Source of the DNA: Sphingobacterium detergens
GTDB lineage: Bacteria; Bacteroidota; Bacteroidia; Sphingobacteriales; Sphingobacteriaceae
Length of the DNA stretch: 64,000 nucleotides
Direction: 5' to 3'
NCBI RefSeq assembly: GCF_003610355.1
Contig: NZ_RAPY01000001.1
Location: forward strand, 868,001-932,000
Every line of letters starts with the position of its first letter. Position 1 is the stretch's first letter. The notes beneath the pieces are model-generated. The model ran no database searches, was not told where the DNA came from, and saw only the letters and a list, made by a program, of their open reading frames with translations. Shown one piece after another: positions 54,697-64,000 of the stretch. A program made the position numbers and the translations under genes.

Positions 54697-55845
54697 TTGA
54701 AAATGATGAAATTTAATTGGAATATAAGATTTTCGGCTTCAAAGCAACTTGGAAATATCCTGCTGTGGAGCGTATGTTTAATCATGGTGCAGTCCTGTTC
54801 GAAAGAACTGGATGCTCCTACCCCGATGCCATTCGAAATTACTGCTATTACAGCATCTGCTGATAAGGTGGTCATTAATCCGAGTAAGCCGTCTGAGGAT
54901 GCTCTTACGGTATCATGGCCGGCATTTTCAAACGCAATGATCTCTTATAAAATAATCCTGGCTAACGGCGAGCAAAAGGATAGTGTAGCAGTTGCCTCTG
55001 GAGCAATAAGCAAACGGTTTACACAAGGTGAATTGAACGCTATACTCGTTGAGAAATTGAAGATGACTGCCAATGTTGAATCCAAACTGGATATCACTGT
55101 GCTCGGACTAATTCCGTCAAAAACGCTGTCAACAACATCTAAAACAATCAGTATACAGGTTGTTCCTGGTCCGGTCGGTGCGGCGTATGCATCCCTATGG
55201 GTGGTGGGTGATGCTACGCCAAATGGCTGGAATATCGACAACCCAAATGCGATGAAGAAGGATCCGACCAATGCCTTTCAGTTTAAGTTTAATGAAGTAC
55301 TGAATGCGGGTGACTTTAAAATCCCTGTAGCGACAGGAAATTGGGGAACAGATTTCTTTATGCCTTTAACAAACCATCCAAAGCTTTCCGAAACTGCTGT
55401 TCAGCTGGTCCCGGGAGGAAACCCGGATTATAAATGGAACATTGCAAGTGCTGGCGCTTACAAGATTCTGCTTAATATCAGTGCAAGCCCTTTTATCACG
55501 ATCAAACCTTTTACCCCGTACAAGCAGATATGGCTCGTGGGGGATGCTGTGCCTTCCGGTTGGACAATAGATAATCCAACACCGATGGTGCCTACAGCCG
55601 GAAACCCTTATGAGTTTACTTACACAGGCGCATTAAAAGTGGGCGAATTTAAGATACCAACCGCAACAGGAAGCTGGGACGGAGATTTCTTTATGCCACC
55701 AACCAATGGCGAGGGAACGACAGGAAAAGATGCAATAATTATCGCTGAGGGTAAAGTCGACAACAAATGGAAAATTACCGAAGCTGGAACGTATAAAATT
55801 ACCTTCAATCAGCTTTACGAAACAATTTCAATTGTCAAAAACTAA
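54697..55845 (+). CDS. SusE/SusF-like outer-membrane starch-binding lipoprotein
   Basis: The 382-residue protein (Met3 or Met4 are alternative starts) has a lipoprotein Cys near residue 34 (IMVQSC). The N-terminal part is a SusE-type Ig domain (DALTVSWPAFSNAMISYKII). Two tandem modules of about 105 residues follow, each starting with a Trp-rich motif: SLWVVGDATPNGWNIDNPNA and QIWLVGDAVPSGWTIDNPTP, each with a later GxFKIP and FFMPPTN-type strand. These are SusE/SusF carbohydrate-binding modules that bind starch at the surface. It follows SusD in the standard order. Confidence 0.9.
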   Translation: MKMMKFNWNIRFSASKQLGNILLWSVCLIMVQSCSKELDAPTPMPFEITAITASADKVVINPSKPSEDALTVSWPAFSNAMISYKIILANGEQKDSVAVASGAISKRFTQGELNAILVEKLKMTANVESKLDITVLGLIPSKTLSTTSKTISIQVVPGPVGAAYASLWVVGDATPNGWNIDNPNAMKKDPTNAFQFKFNEVLNAGDFKIPVATGNWGTDFFMPLTNHPKLSETAVQLVPGGNPDYKWNIASAGAYKILLNISASPFITIKPFTPYKQIWLVGDAVPSGWTIDNPTPMVPTAGNPYEFTYTGALKVGEFKIPTATGSWDGDFFMPPTNGEGTTGKDAIIIAEGKVDNKWKITEAGTYKITFNQLYETISIVKN

Positions 55846-55913
55846 GCCGGATGAGACGGTTTTGCGATTTACGAAGTAATCCAAAAGCGCATTACAATAC
55901 TGAATTTTAATAG

Positions 55914-58100
<2,187 letters not shown>

Positions 58101-58121
58101 AATTTAATTTTAGCAACAATG

Positions 58122-58172
58122 ATATAGTTTCTGTTTTTGGAATAAATTTCTGAATACAGAAACTATATTTTT
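58122..58172 (+). terminator. Intrinsic terminator ending PUL 2
   Basis: Perfect 12-bp stem ATATAGTTTCTG (58122-58133) with CAGAAACTATAT (58157-58168), then a T run. It lies 22 bases after the GH97 stop. Confidence 0.85.
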
Positions 58173-58525
58173 TGAACATCTATTAAGAAAAAGCTAAACT
58201 TTATCGTCCCAATCATTACTATGGGGATTCAATTGTGCGAAATGAAAGTCACCAATAGGTAATATAACATTGTAAGATCGGGATGGATGAAATTTGTTCA
58301 GGGAATATGGGTTTTAATTTCAAAATAGAACATGATGGGCTACTGACAGAAAAAAATACATTCACATGATCCGACTTTCTGAAATAAAATGGAATCGTTC
58401 ACTTTAAGAGTCTGGATATCAGAACAGCCAAAACTTGGGAAGCAATGGGTTTCTGAGTTATTAACCTATATTACGAAAAGTACCCTTAACAAAGGAAAAA
58501 CTGTTTTAGTTATACTAATATGACC
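58173..58525. other. Intergenic region after PUL 2
   Basis: No complete gene. A short open stretch around 58410-58460 (for instance LDIRTAKTWEAMGF before TGA) may be another protein tail. Otherwise nothing is supported. Confidence 0.35.
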
Positions 58526-58981
58526 TTAACTTTTTTCGATATGACGATCAATTACGACATCAAGTATTGACGAGAATAACACGCCAAAACCTAGTGAAAA
58601 AACTAAATATTTGAAATTTTCGTACCAAGGAATCCACCATATGTTGCTAAAAGTCCCAACTAATAGGATTGCAACCGCCACTATACATGATAATAACATC
58701 ATTTTTCTAAAGAAACTTACTGAGGATTTTCTATCTAAATAATCTTTTATAAGTTGAAAGGGTAAAAAAATTATAATAATTGCAAATAAATACTCATAAA
58801 TAAAGGTCTCAAGATAGACATGTTTAAGAAATACTCCCAGAGAATCGATTTGAAAATCGTAGTATTTGTATTTATTATAAAATACAGCGTCAAATACCAC
58901 TGGTATCCATCCTATCTTAAAAAATATCGGAGCGAGCATAGCTACCAACAAATTTCCTGCAATTTTGCGTGATAAATTCAT
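58526..58981 (-). CDS. Small polytopic membrane protein
   Basis: The 151-residue protein has about four hydrophobic segments: NLLVAMLAPIFFKIGWIPVV, YEYLFAIIIIFLPFQL, MMLLSCIVAVAILLVGTF and YLVFSLGFGVLFSSILDVVI. No family or motif is recognised. It is divergent from the coding remnant and DUF2711-like gene that follow. Confidence 0.65.
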   Translation of the reverse strand: MNLSRKIAGNLLVAMLAPIFFKIGWIPVVFDAVFYNKYKYYDFQIDSLGVFLKHVYLETFIYEYLFAIIIIFLPFQLIKDYLDRKSSVSFFRKMMLLSCIVAVAILLVGTFSNIWWIPWYENFKYLVFSLGFGVLFSSILDVVIDRHIEKS

Positions 58982-59114
58982 ATTATTTTATTTACAATCA
59001 GTACTTAAGGAACTTGATGAAGCTTTTCCGTCTGCAACAGCTAAAGGAGGCAAGATCTGGCTCTTCTCCGATTTTAAAATCTCTACGAAATTACATATAT
59101 TGGATTTGAAATAA
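58980..59114 (+). pseudogene. Protein C-terminus remnant, copy 1 (ending TKLHILDLK)
   Basis: The + strand frame reads LQSVLKELDEAFPSATAKGG then KIWLFSDFKISTKLHILDLK and TAA (59112-59114). It has no start codon and overlaps the start of the neighbouring minus-strand gene. The last 29 bases before the stop match 62120-62148 with two mismatches, where a similar ending occurs. Confidence 0.5.
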
Positions 59115-59141
59115 TGACTATTTTTACTTAACCGATATCTT

Positions 59142-59930
59142 ATGGGCGACATATTTGACGAGCAAATGTTATACCCTCACCAGGGGGCAATAAAAGAGCA
59201 TTTCAAAGATCATTATGAAACCGTATTCATCGCATTGCTCCCCTTCTTTCAACTTGACAGAGAGGAAACGGACAAAACTAGTTTAAAAAAAGCCAAGTTA
59301 CTATCGCATGAAGAAGCGCTGAAGGAAATTGATTTATTAAAAAAACTTCCCCAAGCGAAGAGAGATATCTATAGTTACAACAATGACCGATACCCTCCCG
59401 ATGAAGATATTTTTCGGGAAGGAAAAGCAATATGCTGGAACAGTATCGTGAATAGCTCAGCCCTTGCGGGTTATGCGGAACTCAATACCGCCCTAAGAAC
59501 TTCAATAGGTGCATTAAACCGAAATTTTACTAGACCGGACCTCATGGAAAAGCTTAACAATTATACGGATAACGAAAGTATCTACCATCCAACTGAAGGT
59601 GCCTTTGGCATGCTTTCAAAGATGGCCATCTACAAAACTTTCAAACTCCTGGGAAAGAACCAGATCCTGATAACGGACGAGTTTTATGAAAATACCACAA
59701 CTGTGGATCTTGATCGATTAACGGAATATGAATTCTGTGATGAGATTGGCGGTAAAGATTATTACCTGTACTCCGCTGATAAGGCAGTTCTATTTACCAT
59801 TGAGTGGGATAGCTTCTTCTTTTTAATTGCAACTGATCAGAATAAAATGGACCAGCTTATCGCAAGCAATTTGTTTGAAGGTTTTCTCTGTAATGACAAT
59901 ACAGATCATTATTGGGAATACAGCACTTAG
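59142..59930 (+). CDS. DUF2711-like protein
   Basis: The 262-residue soluble protein begins GDIFDEQMLYPHQGAIKEHF and contains KAICWNSIVNSSALAGYAEL, TRPDLMEKLNNYTDNESIYH and PTEGAFGMLSKMAIYKTFKL, a pattern that I associate with DUF2711. The C-terminal half is beta-rich and ends FLCNDNTDHYWEYST. Members are of unknown function. It is followed in the same direction by a DUF4304 gene. The family call is by pattern. Confidence 0.65.
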   Translation: MGDIFDEQMLYPHQGAIKEHFKDHYETVFIALLPFFQLDREETDKTSLKKAKLLSHEEALKEIDLLKKLPQAKRDIYSYNNDRYPPDEDIFREGKAICWNSIVNSSALAGYAELNTALRTSIGALNRNFTRPDLMEKLNNYTDNESIYHPTEGAFGMLSKMAIYKTFKLLGKNQILITDEFYENTTTVDLDRLTEYEFCDEIGGKDYYLYSADKAVLFTIEWDSFFFLIATDQNKMDQLIASNLFEGFLCNDNTDHYWEYST

Positions 59931-59989
59931 GTATAAAATAAAGTTATAGCCTGAAACAAATTCAGTATAATATAGTCCAACAGTCATAT

Positions 59990-60601
59990 ATGAAAACAGA
60001 AACCCAAGAAAAATTTGACAGAATCATAAAGGAAAGCTTTATTGAAATCTTAAAACCGCTTGGTTTTAAAAAGAAGGCTAACAACTTTTATCTGCCGCTT
60101 GAGAAAATCGGTCACATCATAAATATTCAAAAAAGTAGATATAGCACCAAAGACGATATCCGTTTCACCATAAACGTTGGAATATTTTCACCCGAGTATT
60201 GGTTAGCGTGCTTTAACTATCATAACAAAGATGTACCGGCATATCCCACCGAACCTGAGTGTATGATAAGAGAAAGAATTAGCTGCATGAGAGGCCTACC
60301 CGATATTTGGTATAATATAACAACGACGACAGATATTGAAGAACTAATTGCCGAAATGAAATACAATATTTCAAGTTTCATTTTACCATTCTTTGAAAAA
60401 TTAAACACAGTACAAAAGCTTATCAACGAACTGGAAGCTTCTGAAACCTTACTGCACACCGCCGCTAAAATGACGTTTTTCGCAGAGCTAAAGCTCCTGG
60501 ATAAAGCCAGAGCTGAATACAGAAAATTATCAAACGAAAGATATAATCCGCAACAAATGGCAAGCCTCAAAGAATATGCAGAAAAGCAGGGTTTAATTTA
60601 A
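59990..60601 (+). CDS. DUF4304-family protein
   Basis: The 203-residue protein has the DUF4304 pattern at its N-terminus: FIEILKPLGFKKKANNFYLP, IGHIINIQKSRYS and RFTINVGIFSPEYWLACFNY. The C-terminal half is helical (AAKMTFFAELKLLDKARAEY). These small proteins are of unknown function and frequent in immunity-type gene arrays. It lies between the DUF2711-like gene and another unknown gene, same strand. Confidence 0.87.
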   Translation: MKTETQEKFDRIIKESFIEILKPLGFKKKANNFYLPLEKIGHIINIQKSRYSTKDDIRFTINVGIFSPEYWLACFNYHNKDVPAYPTEPECMIRERISCMRGLPDIWYNITTTTDIEELIAEMKYNISSFILPFFEKLNTVQKLINELEASETLLHTAAKMTFFAELKLLDKARAEYRKLSNERYNPQQMASLKEYAEKQGLI

Positions 60602-60645
60602 TAAAATGGCTTTTTTTAATTGAAATTTAATATAGTGAACAGGAC

Positions 60646-61266
60646 GTGATGAAATTATTGGACTTTTTCAGGATATTTAAACGAAAGACTTTTTCAAAAG
60701 CTGAGGCTGAGAGAAATACGTACTTACCCTTCTATTGGGACGACGATTATTGTCAAATTGAAATTGTCCCCGCTGAAAATAGTGAGTCTATTGTAGAGAG
60801 GATGACAGAAATAAAAATTCCTGCGGATCAATCAAGAGAAGGTCTGGGGTTTACTGAAATATTCGAAGTCGGGCAGATGTCTATAACGACTTTTTCAGAA
60901 GAAATCCGAACAGACGCGCTGAGTCAACTATTAACAGATTATAAATTTGAAAAAGCAAAAAGCATTAACTATGTAGGCGATAAAATAGCTAACTGCGAAA
61001 CAGTATCCTCTAAAGCTTTTGGTTTCCCAAACTTCACTATATTTATTGAAACAGAAGAAGAATTTGTAAAACATATTTGGCTTGCGATTAATGCACCAGA
61101 TTCTCGAGCGGAAATTTCACGAGAACAATTCAAATTGATTAAAGGTGTACTATATAGCTTAGGAGAAGAATACGAAATGGTTTTAGCGGATTGGAATAGC
61201 TTGCAATTAATCGATTTAAGAGACAGAAATCAGATTGACAAATACCTTAATAGTTACTGGAAATAG
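60646..61266 (+). CDS. Hypothetical protein
   Basis: The 206-residue protein starts MKLLDFFRIFKRKTFSKAEA (Met2) and is soluble. It contains YLPFYWDDDYCQIEIVPAEN, ITTFSEEIRTDALSQLLTDY and FTIFIETEEEFVKHIWLAIN. The pattern suggests an alpha/beta immunity-type fold, but I cannot name it. It starts 44 bases after the DUF4304 stop and is probably in the same transcript. Confidence 0.7.
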   Translation: MMKLLDFFRIFKRKTFSKAEAERNTYLPFYWDDDYCQIEIVPAENSESIVERMTEIKIPADQSREGLGFTEIFEVGQMSITTFSEEIRTDALSQLLTDYKFEKAKSINYVGDKIANCETVSSKAFGFPNFTIFIETEEEFVKHIWLAINAPDSRAEISREQFKLIKGVLYSLGEEYEMVLADWNSLQLIDLRDRNQIDKYLNSYWK

Positions 61267-61526
61267 TACGTAAGGTATTTTGCATAGCGAAGAATTAGAT
61301 CATATAGGGATCTCCGTTGAAGAAAATATGATATTTTCCAACCTACAATAAAAAAGATGAAACTTATGAACTATTATACTAAAAGATGCAAAATAGTCTC
61401 CTGTCTTTCAAGTTTTTTCGATTATCATGAACGACTTCGGGATTGTTGAACAGAAATTGGCCGGGTCAACTTTGAAAAATTTGTATAATAATGTTCAGAA
61501 TACAACAAATGAATATGTAGAAAATA

Positions 61527-62072
61527 ATGAAGGAAACTCTCTTAGTATTGGATTTGGACGAGACATTGTTGTACGCCACAAAAGATAAGTTGATACAGCA
61601 GGAAGACTTTGTTGTAGGGCAATATTATGTATATGTCCGTCCAAATTTAGCCTATTTTTTATCAGAGATGGCTGGAGATTTTAAACTGGCCGTTTGGAGC
61701 TCTGCAGATGATACTTATGTAAATGAGCTCGTTGATAAAATAAAACCAGCCGCTGTCGATTTTGAGTTTATCTGGGGACGATCTCGCACAACAAAAAAAC
61801 GGATGAGTGTGACTGATGAATACTATTACGTAAAAAGGTTATCCAAGGTAAAACGCAAAGGCTTTGTATTGGAAAGAACGCTTATAATAGATGACACCGC
61901 TGAAAAATCAATATTGAATTATGGCAATGCAATCCAAATAGCTGAATTTACAGGGAACGATAACGATAATGAATTACTCCTATTGGCTTGCTATTTAAAG
62001 AAATTTAAAAATGTTGAAAATGTCCGAAAAATCGACAAAAGATATTGGAGGACTCAAGATATGTCCAGATAG
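61527..62072 (+). CDS. HAD-superfamily FCP1/NIF-like phosphatase
   Basis: The 181-residue protein has the HAD nucleophile motif VLDLDETLLYATKDK with Asp9 and Asp11, YVYVRPNLAYFLSEMAGDFK and LAVWSSADDTYVNELVDKI (motif II Ser), a Lys in RTTKKRMSV, and RTLIIDDTAEKSILNYGNA with the terminal Asp pair. This is the NLI-interacting-factor (FCP1-like) branch, protein-Ser phosphatases in eukaryotes; bacterial roles are unknown. A decayed copy with its upstream flank is at 45279-45472. Confidence 0.88.
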   Translation: MKETLLVLDLDETLLYATKDKLIQQEDFVVGQYYVYVRPNLAYFLSEMAGDFKLAVWSSADDTYVNELVDKIKPAAVDFEFIWGRSRTTKKRMSVTDEYYYVKRLSKVKRKGFVLERTLIIDDTAEKSILNYGNAIQIAEFTGNDNDNELLLLACYLKKFKNVENVRKIDKRYWRTQDMSR

Positions 62073-62089
62073 ATCATCTTTGTCATTAT

Positions 62090-62149
62090 GAATTGCTCAT
62101 CTTCAATTTTCAGTTCTTTACAAAATTATATATATTGGATTTGAAATAG
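62090..62149 (+). pseudogene. Protein C-terminus remnant, copy 2 (ending TKLYILDLK)
   Basis: Minimal tail ELLIFNFQFFTKLYILDLK with TAG at 62147-62149, the counterpart of 58980-59114. Twenty-seven of the last 29 bases before the stop are identical. The copy sits in the promoter region of the SMP-30 gene. Confidence 0.5.
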
Positions 62150-62221
62150 AGACTATTCATACTTGAATACCATTCCTTGATTTTTTTTGGAAAAACGATA
62201 ATTTAGTTAATTACTTTTACT

Positions 62222-63130
62222 ATGCTACACTTAATTAATTCCAGCAGGTACTATCCGGCATTCTTGCTCATATTACTATTCTCATTAATAGGCTTAGAGG
62301 TAAGGGCGCAATTGTTTGATCAGGACAGCCTGAAATTAATATCTCGGCAGTTTGCGTTTACAGAAGGGCCTGCAGTGGACAAGGACGGGAATATCTATTT
62401 TACTGACCAGCCCAATAACAAAATCTGGAAATACAATACGGAAGGTCGTCTTTCTCTTTTTAAAGATTCAGCCGGCCGTGCCAATGGACTGTACTTTAAC
62501 CATCGCGGTCAGCTACTTGCCTGCGCAGATGAAAAAAACGAAATTTGGTCAATAAGCAATGATGGCAAAGTTACTGTCCTGCTGTCAGATCTAGATGGAA
62601 AGAAACTGAATGGGCCAAATGATCTTTGGGCAGATAAGAAAGGTGGTATTTACTTTACAGACCCTTACTACCAGCGTGACTATTGGGTCAGAAAAAAACC
62701 GGAGATAGAAGGGCAGAAAGTTTACTACCTCCCTCCGGGAAAAGGTAAAAAACCAATTGTAGTGGCTGATGACGTAGCTAAGCCTAACGGCATTGTAGGA
62801 TCGCCCGATGGAAAATACCTATATGTAGCGGATAGGGTGCGAAATAAAACTTACAGGTATACCATTGAATCTAACGGTAAGCTCAGGGGACAGAAGGCGG
62901 TCATCGACCAAGGCTCTGATGGGATGACATTGGACAATCGAGGAAATGTTTACCTTACCGGGAAAGGTGTTTCTATCTATAGTCCGATAGGCGTATTGAT
63001 AGGACATATTGAGGTAAAAGAACCATGGACATCGAATGTCTGTTTTGGTGGCAAAGATCGAACTGATCTATTTATCACAGCTTCAACAGCAATTTATTAC
63101 CTCCCAATGCGTGCAAAGGGAGTAGAATAA
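62222..63130 (+). CDS. SMP-30/gluconolactonase-family protein
   Basis: The 302-residue protein has a signal peptide (LILLFSLIGLEVRAQ). The six-bladed propeller shows AFTEGPAVDKDGNIYFTDQP with the metal-binding Glu, GRANGLYFNHRGQLLACADE, LDGKKLNGPNDLWADKKGG with the Asn-Asp pair, VAKPNGIVGSPDGKYLYVAD and IDQGSDGMTLDNRGNVYLTG. Family members are Ca2+-dependent sugar lactonases. It is a single gene with a leader that contains a fragment repeat. It could act on aldonolactones in the periplasm. Confidence 0.93.
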   Translation: MLHLINSSRYYPAFLLILLFSLIGLEVRAQLFDQDSLKLISRQFAFTEGPAVDKDGNIYFTDQPNNKIWKYNTEGRLSLFKDSAGRANGLYFNHRGQLLACADEKNEIWSISNDGKVTVLLSDLDGKKLNGPNDLWADKKGGIYFTDPYYQRDYWVRKKPEIEGQKVYYLPPGKGKKPIVVADDVAKPNGIVGSPDGKYLYVADRVRNKTYRYTIESNGKLRGQKAVIDQGSDGMTLDNRGNVYLTGKGVSIYSPIGVLIGHIEVKEPWTSNVCFGGKDRTDLFITASTAIYYLPMRAKGVE

Positions 63131-63615
63131 ATTGTCTGTCTTCACGTAGTTGGCGTAAACAGCAGTTTAGTAAGCTCTACTGATTATATGGACAGTTTCG
63201 CATTTGGATACATCCCAAGAGAGACGATTATCCCGGGCGATTTTATTTTTTTCGTCAAAATATTGTTCGAGTCTTATAGTGTTCCGCCTGTTCGCCTGTG
63301 TTGAAATTTTATTCAAAAATTAAGATCATGTTTCTCCTTTAAAAACTCCTTTCCTAAAATTTCAAACATGTTAAATCATCTTTATAGGCTTTTTTATACA
63401 GTTCAATAATCTTTGCTAATAAAGAAGCTCGTTCTTCATCGGAAATTTTCTTCCCGTTGTCCCACTGCCTGATACTGTCGGGATCAATTACCGAAAACCT
63501 TGCTGATATATCACAAATCAAGGCGCTGCCGTTTGTTTATGGCAACCAATATGATTAACAATTGATTAATTCTCCTAATATATTGACAACTATTAAATTA
63601 TCACAAAAACATGCT
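63131..63615. other. Intergenic region with a protein tail
   Basis: No complete gene. On the minus strand 63354-63530 reads like a protein end: LICDISARFSVIDPDSIRQW then DNGKKISDEERASLLAKIIE and KAYKDDLTCLKF with TAG at 63354-63356. It resembles a helix-turn-helix or mobile-element protein tail; no start is seen. Confidence 0.4.
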
Positions 63616-64000
63616 CTACGCTCGCCTAATTAGCTTGTAAATTTCAAACCAGAGTACAGATACAGCAGCAACAGCGAGTGCTGTAGTCAATTCAGATCCG
63701 CTAAGGGCCGTCACCTCAAAGAAAGAAGCAACTGGTCTACAATATAATATGATAAATAGCAAGATAAGCACAGCACAAGAGATTCCTACCAATAAAAAAT
63801 TACGGTTCTTAAAGCTTTCGACTATGCTATAATAGAAAGAACGGTTAGCATAGCTCAATAAAATATTCGCGAAGATCAAGGTACAGAATACCATGGCCCT
63901 TGTCTTTTCTTCACTCCCACCATGCTGGGCAGTCAACTGATAGCTAAACAAGACTCCGAGTGTGATCGCTATTCCCTGAATGATGCTTATCCCCAGTTCG
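63616..64000 (-). CDS. P-type cation-transporting ATPase, C-terminal part (cut by window edge)
   Basis: The minus-strand frame is open to the window end and covers the last about 127 residues. It contains ISIIQGIAITLGVLFSYQLT, GGSEEKTRAMVFCTLIFANI and LLSYANRSFYYSI, then two more membrane segments, the layout of the Cation_ATPase_C domain of PMR1/SERCA-type P-type ATPases. The catalytic Asp and nucleotide domain lie outside the window. Ion specificity cannot be judged. Confidence 0.85.
   Translation of the reverse strand, partial: ELGISIIQGIAITLGVLFSYQLTAQHGGSEEKTRAMVFCTLIFANILLSYANRSFYYSIVESFKNRNFLLVGISCAVLILLFIILYCRPVASFFEVTALSGSELTTALAVAAVSVLWFEIYKLIRRA

Overview
The window comes from a Bacteroidota genome, most likely a Sphingobacterium-like member of the Sphingobacteriaceae. 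The evidence is two SusC/SusD gene pairs, Cys-ended lipoprotein signals with no Shine-Dalgarno pattern, AT-rich intergenic DNA, an HxlR/RibD-type pair and an Rpn-family (PD-(D/E)XK) gene. Assignment to genus is inference; no rRNA or marker gene is present.

Layout. (1) 1-16.85 kb: a polysaccharide utilization locus (PUL 1), all on the + strand and cut at its 5' end. It holds SusC (partial), SusD, an IPT/TIG surface glycan-binding lipoprotein, a sialate-O-acetylesterase-like esterase, a GH5 endoglucanase lipoprotein, GH42, a retaining-type GH97, GH29 and GH2, and ends at a clear hairpin-plus-T terminator. The enzyme set (endo-beta-glucanase, acetyl esterase, alpha-fucosidase, beta- and alpha-galactosidase types) suits a branched, acetylated, fucosylated plant glycan, with xyloglucan as the leading guess. 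(2) 16.9-22.1 kb: remnants of a cysteine desulfurase and an IS3 transposase, an HxlR regulator divergent from a RibD/DHFR-like reductase, and small unknown genes. (3) 22.1-29.3 kb: a TetR-controlled oxidoreductase cluster (MDR reductase, truncated SDR, SDR, Old Yellow Enzyme) with three near-identical palindromic operator candidates, a flavin monooxygenase broken by an in-frame stop, a VIT1/CCC1 transporter and a TspO-like protein. (4) 29.8-47.8 kb: an accessory zone of small unknown genes, a tandem C39-like peptidase pair with one dead copy, a cupin/Crp pair, two alpha/beta hydrolases, immunity-like DUF genes and many duplicated 3'-terminal gene fragments around Rpn-family genes. (5) 47.9-58.2 kb: a second PUL (PUL 2) with a SusR-like membrane regulator, SusC, SusD, a SusE/F-like lipoprotein and an inverting GH97 alpha-glucosidase, ended by a strong terminator; it looks like a minimal starch/maltodextrin system. 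(6) 58.2-63.1 kb: more small DUF genes (DUF2711, DUF4304), an FCP1/HAD-like phosphatase with a decayed duplicate at 45.3 kb, and an SMP-30 lactonase. (7) 63.6 kb to the end: the C-terminal end of a P-type cation ATPase.

The most unusual feature is the repeated occurrence, in zones 4 and 6, of short gene 3' ends that keep their natural stop codons, several of them present twice in the window. Together with the mixture of small non-conserved DUF genes this resembles an immunity-gene bank or gene-fragment graveyard shaped by repeated recombination. That interpretation is inference and needs database comparison.
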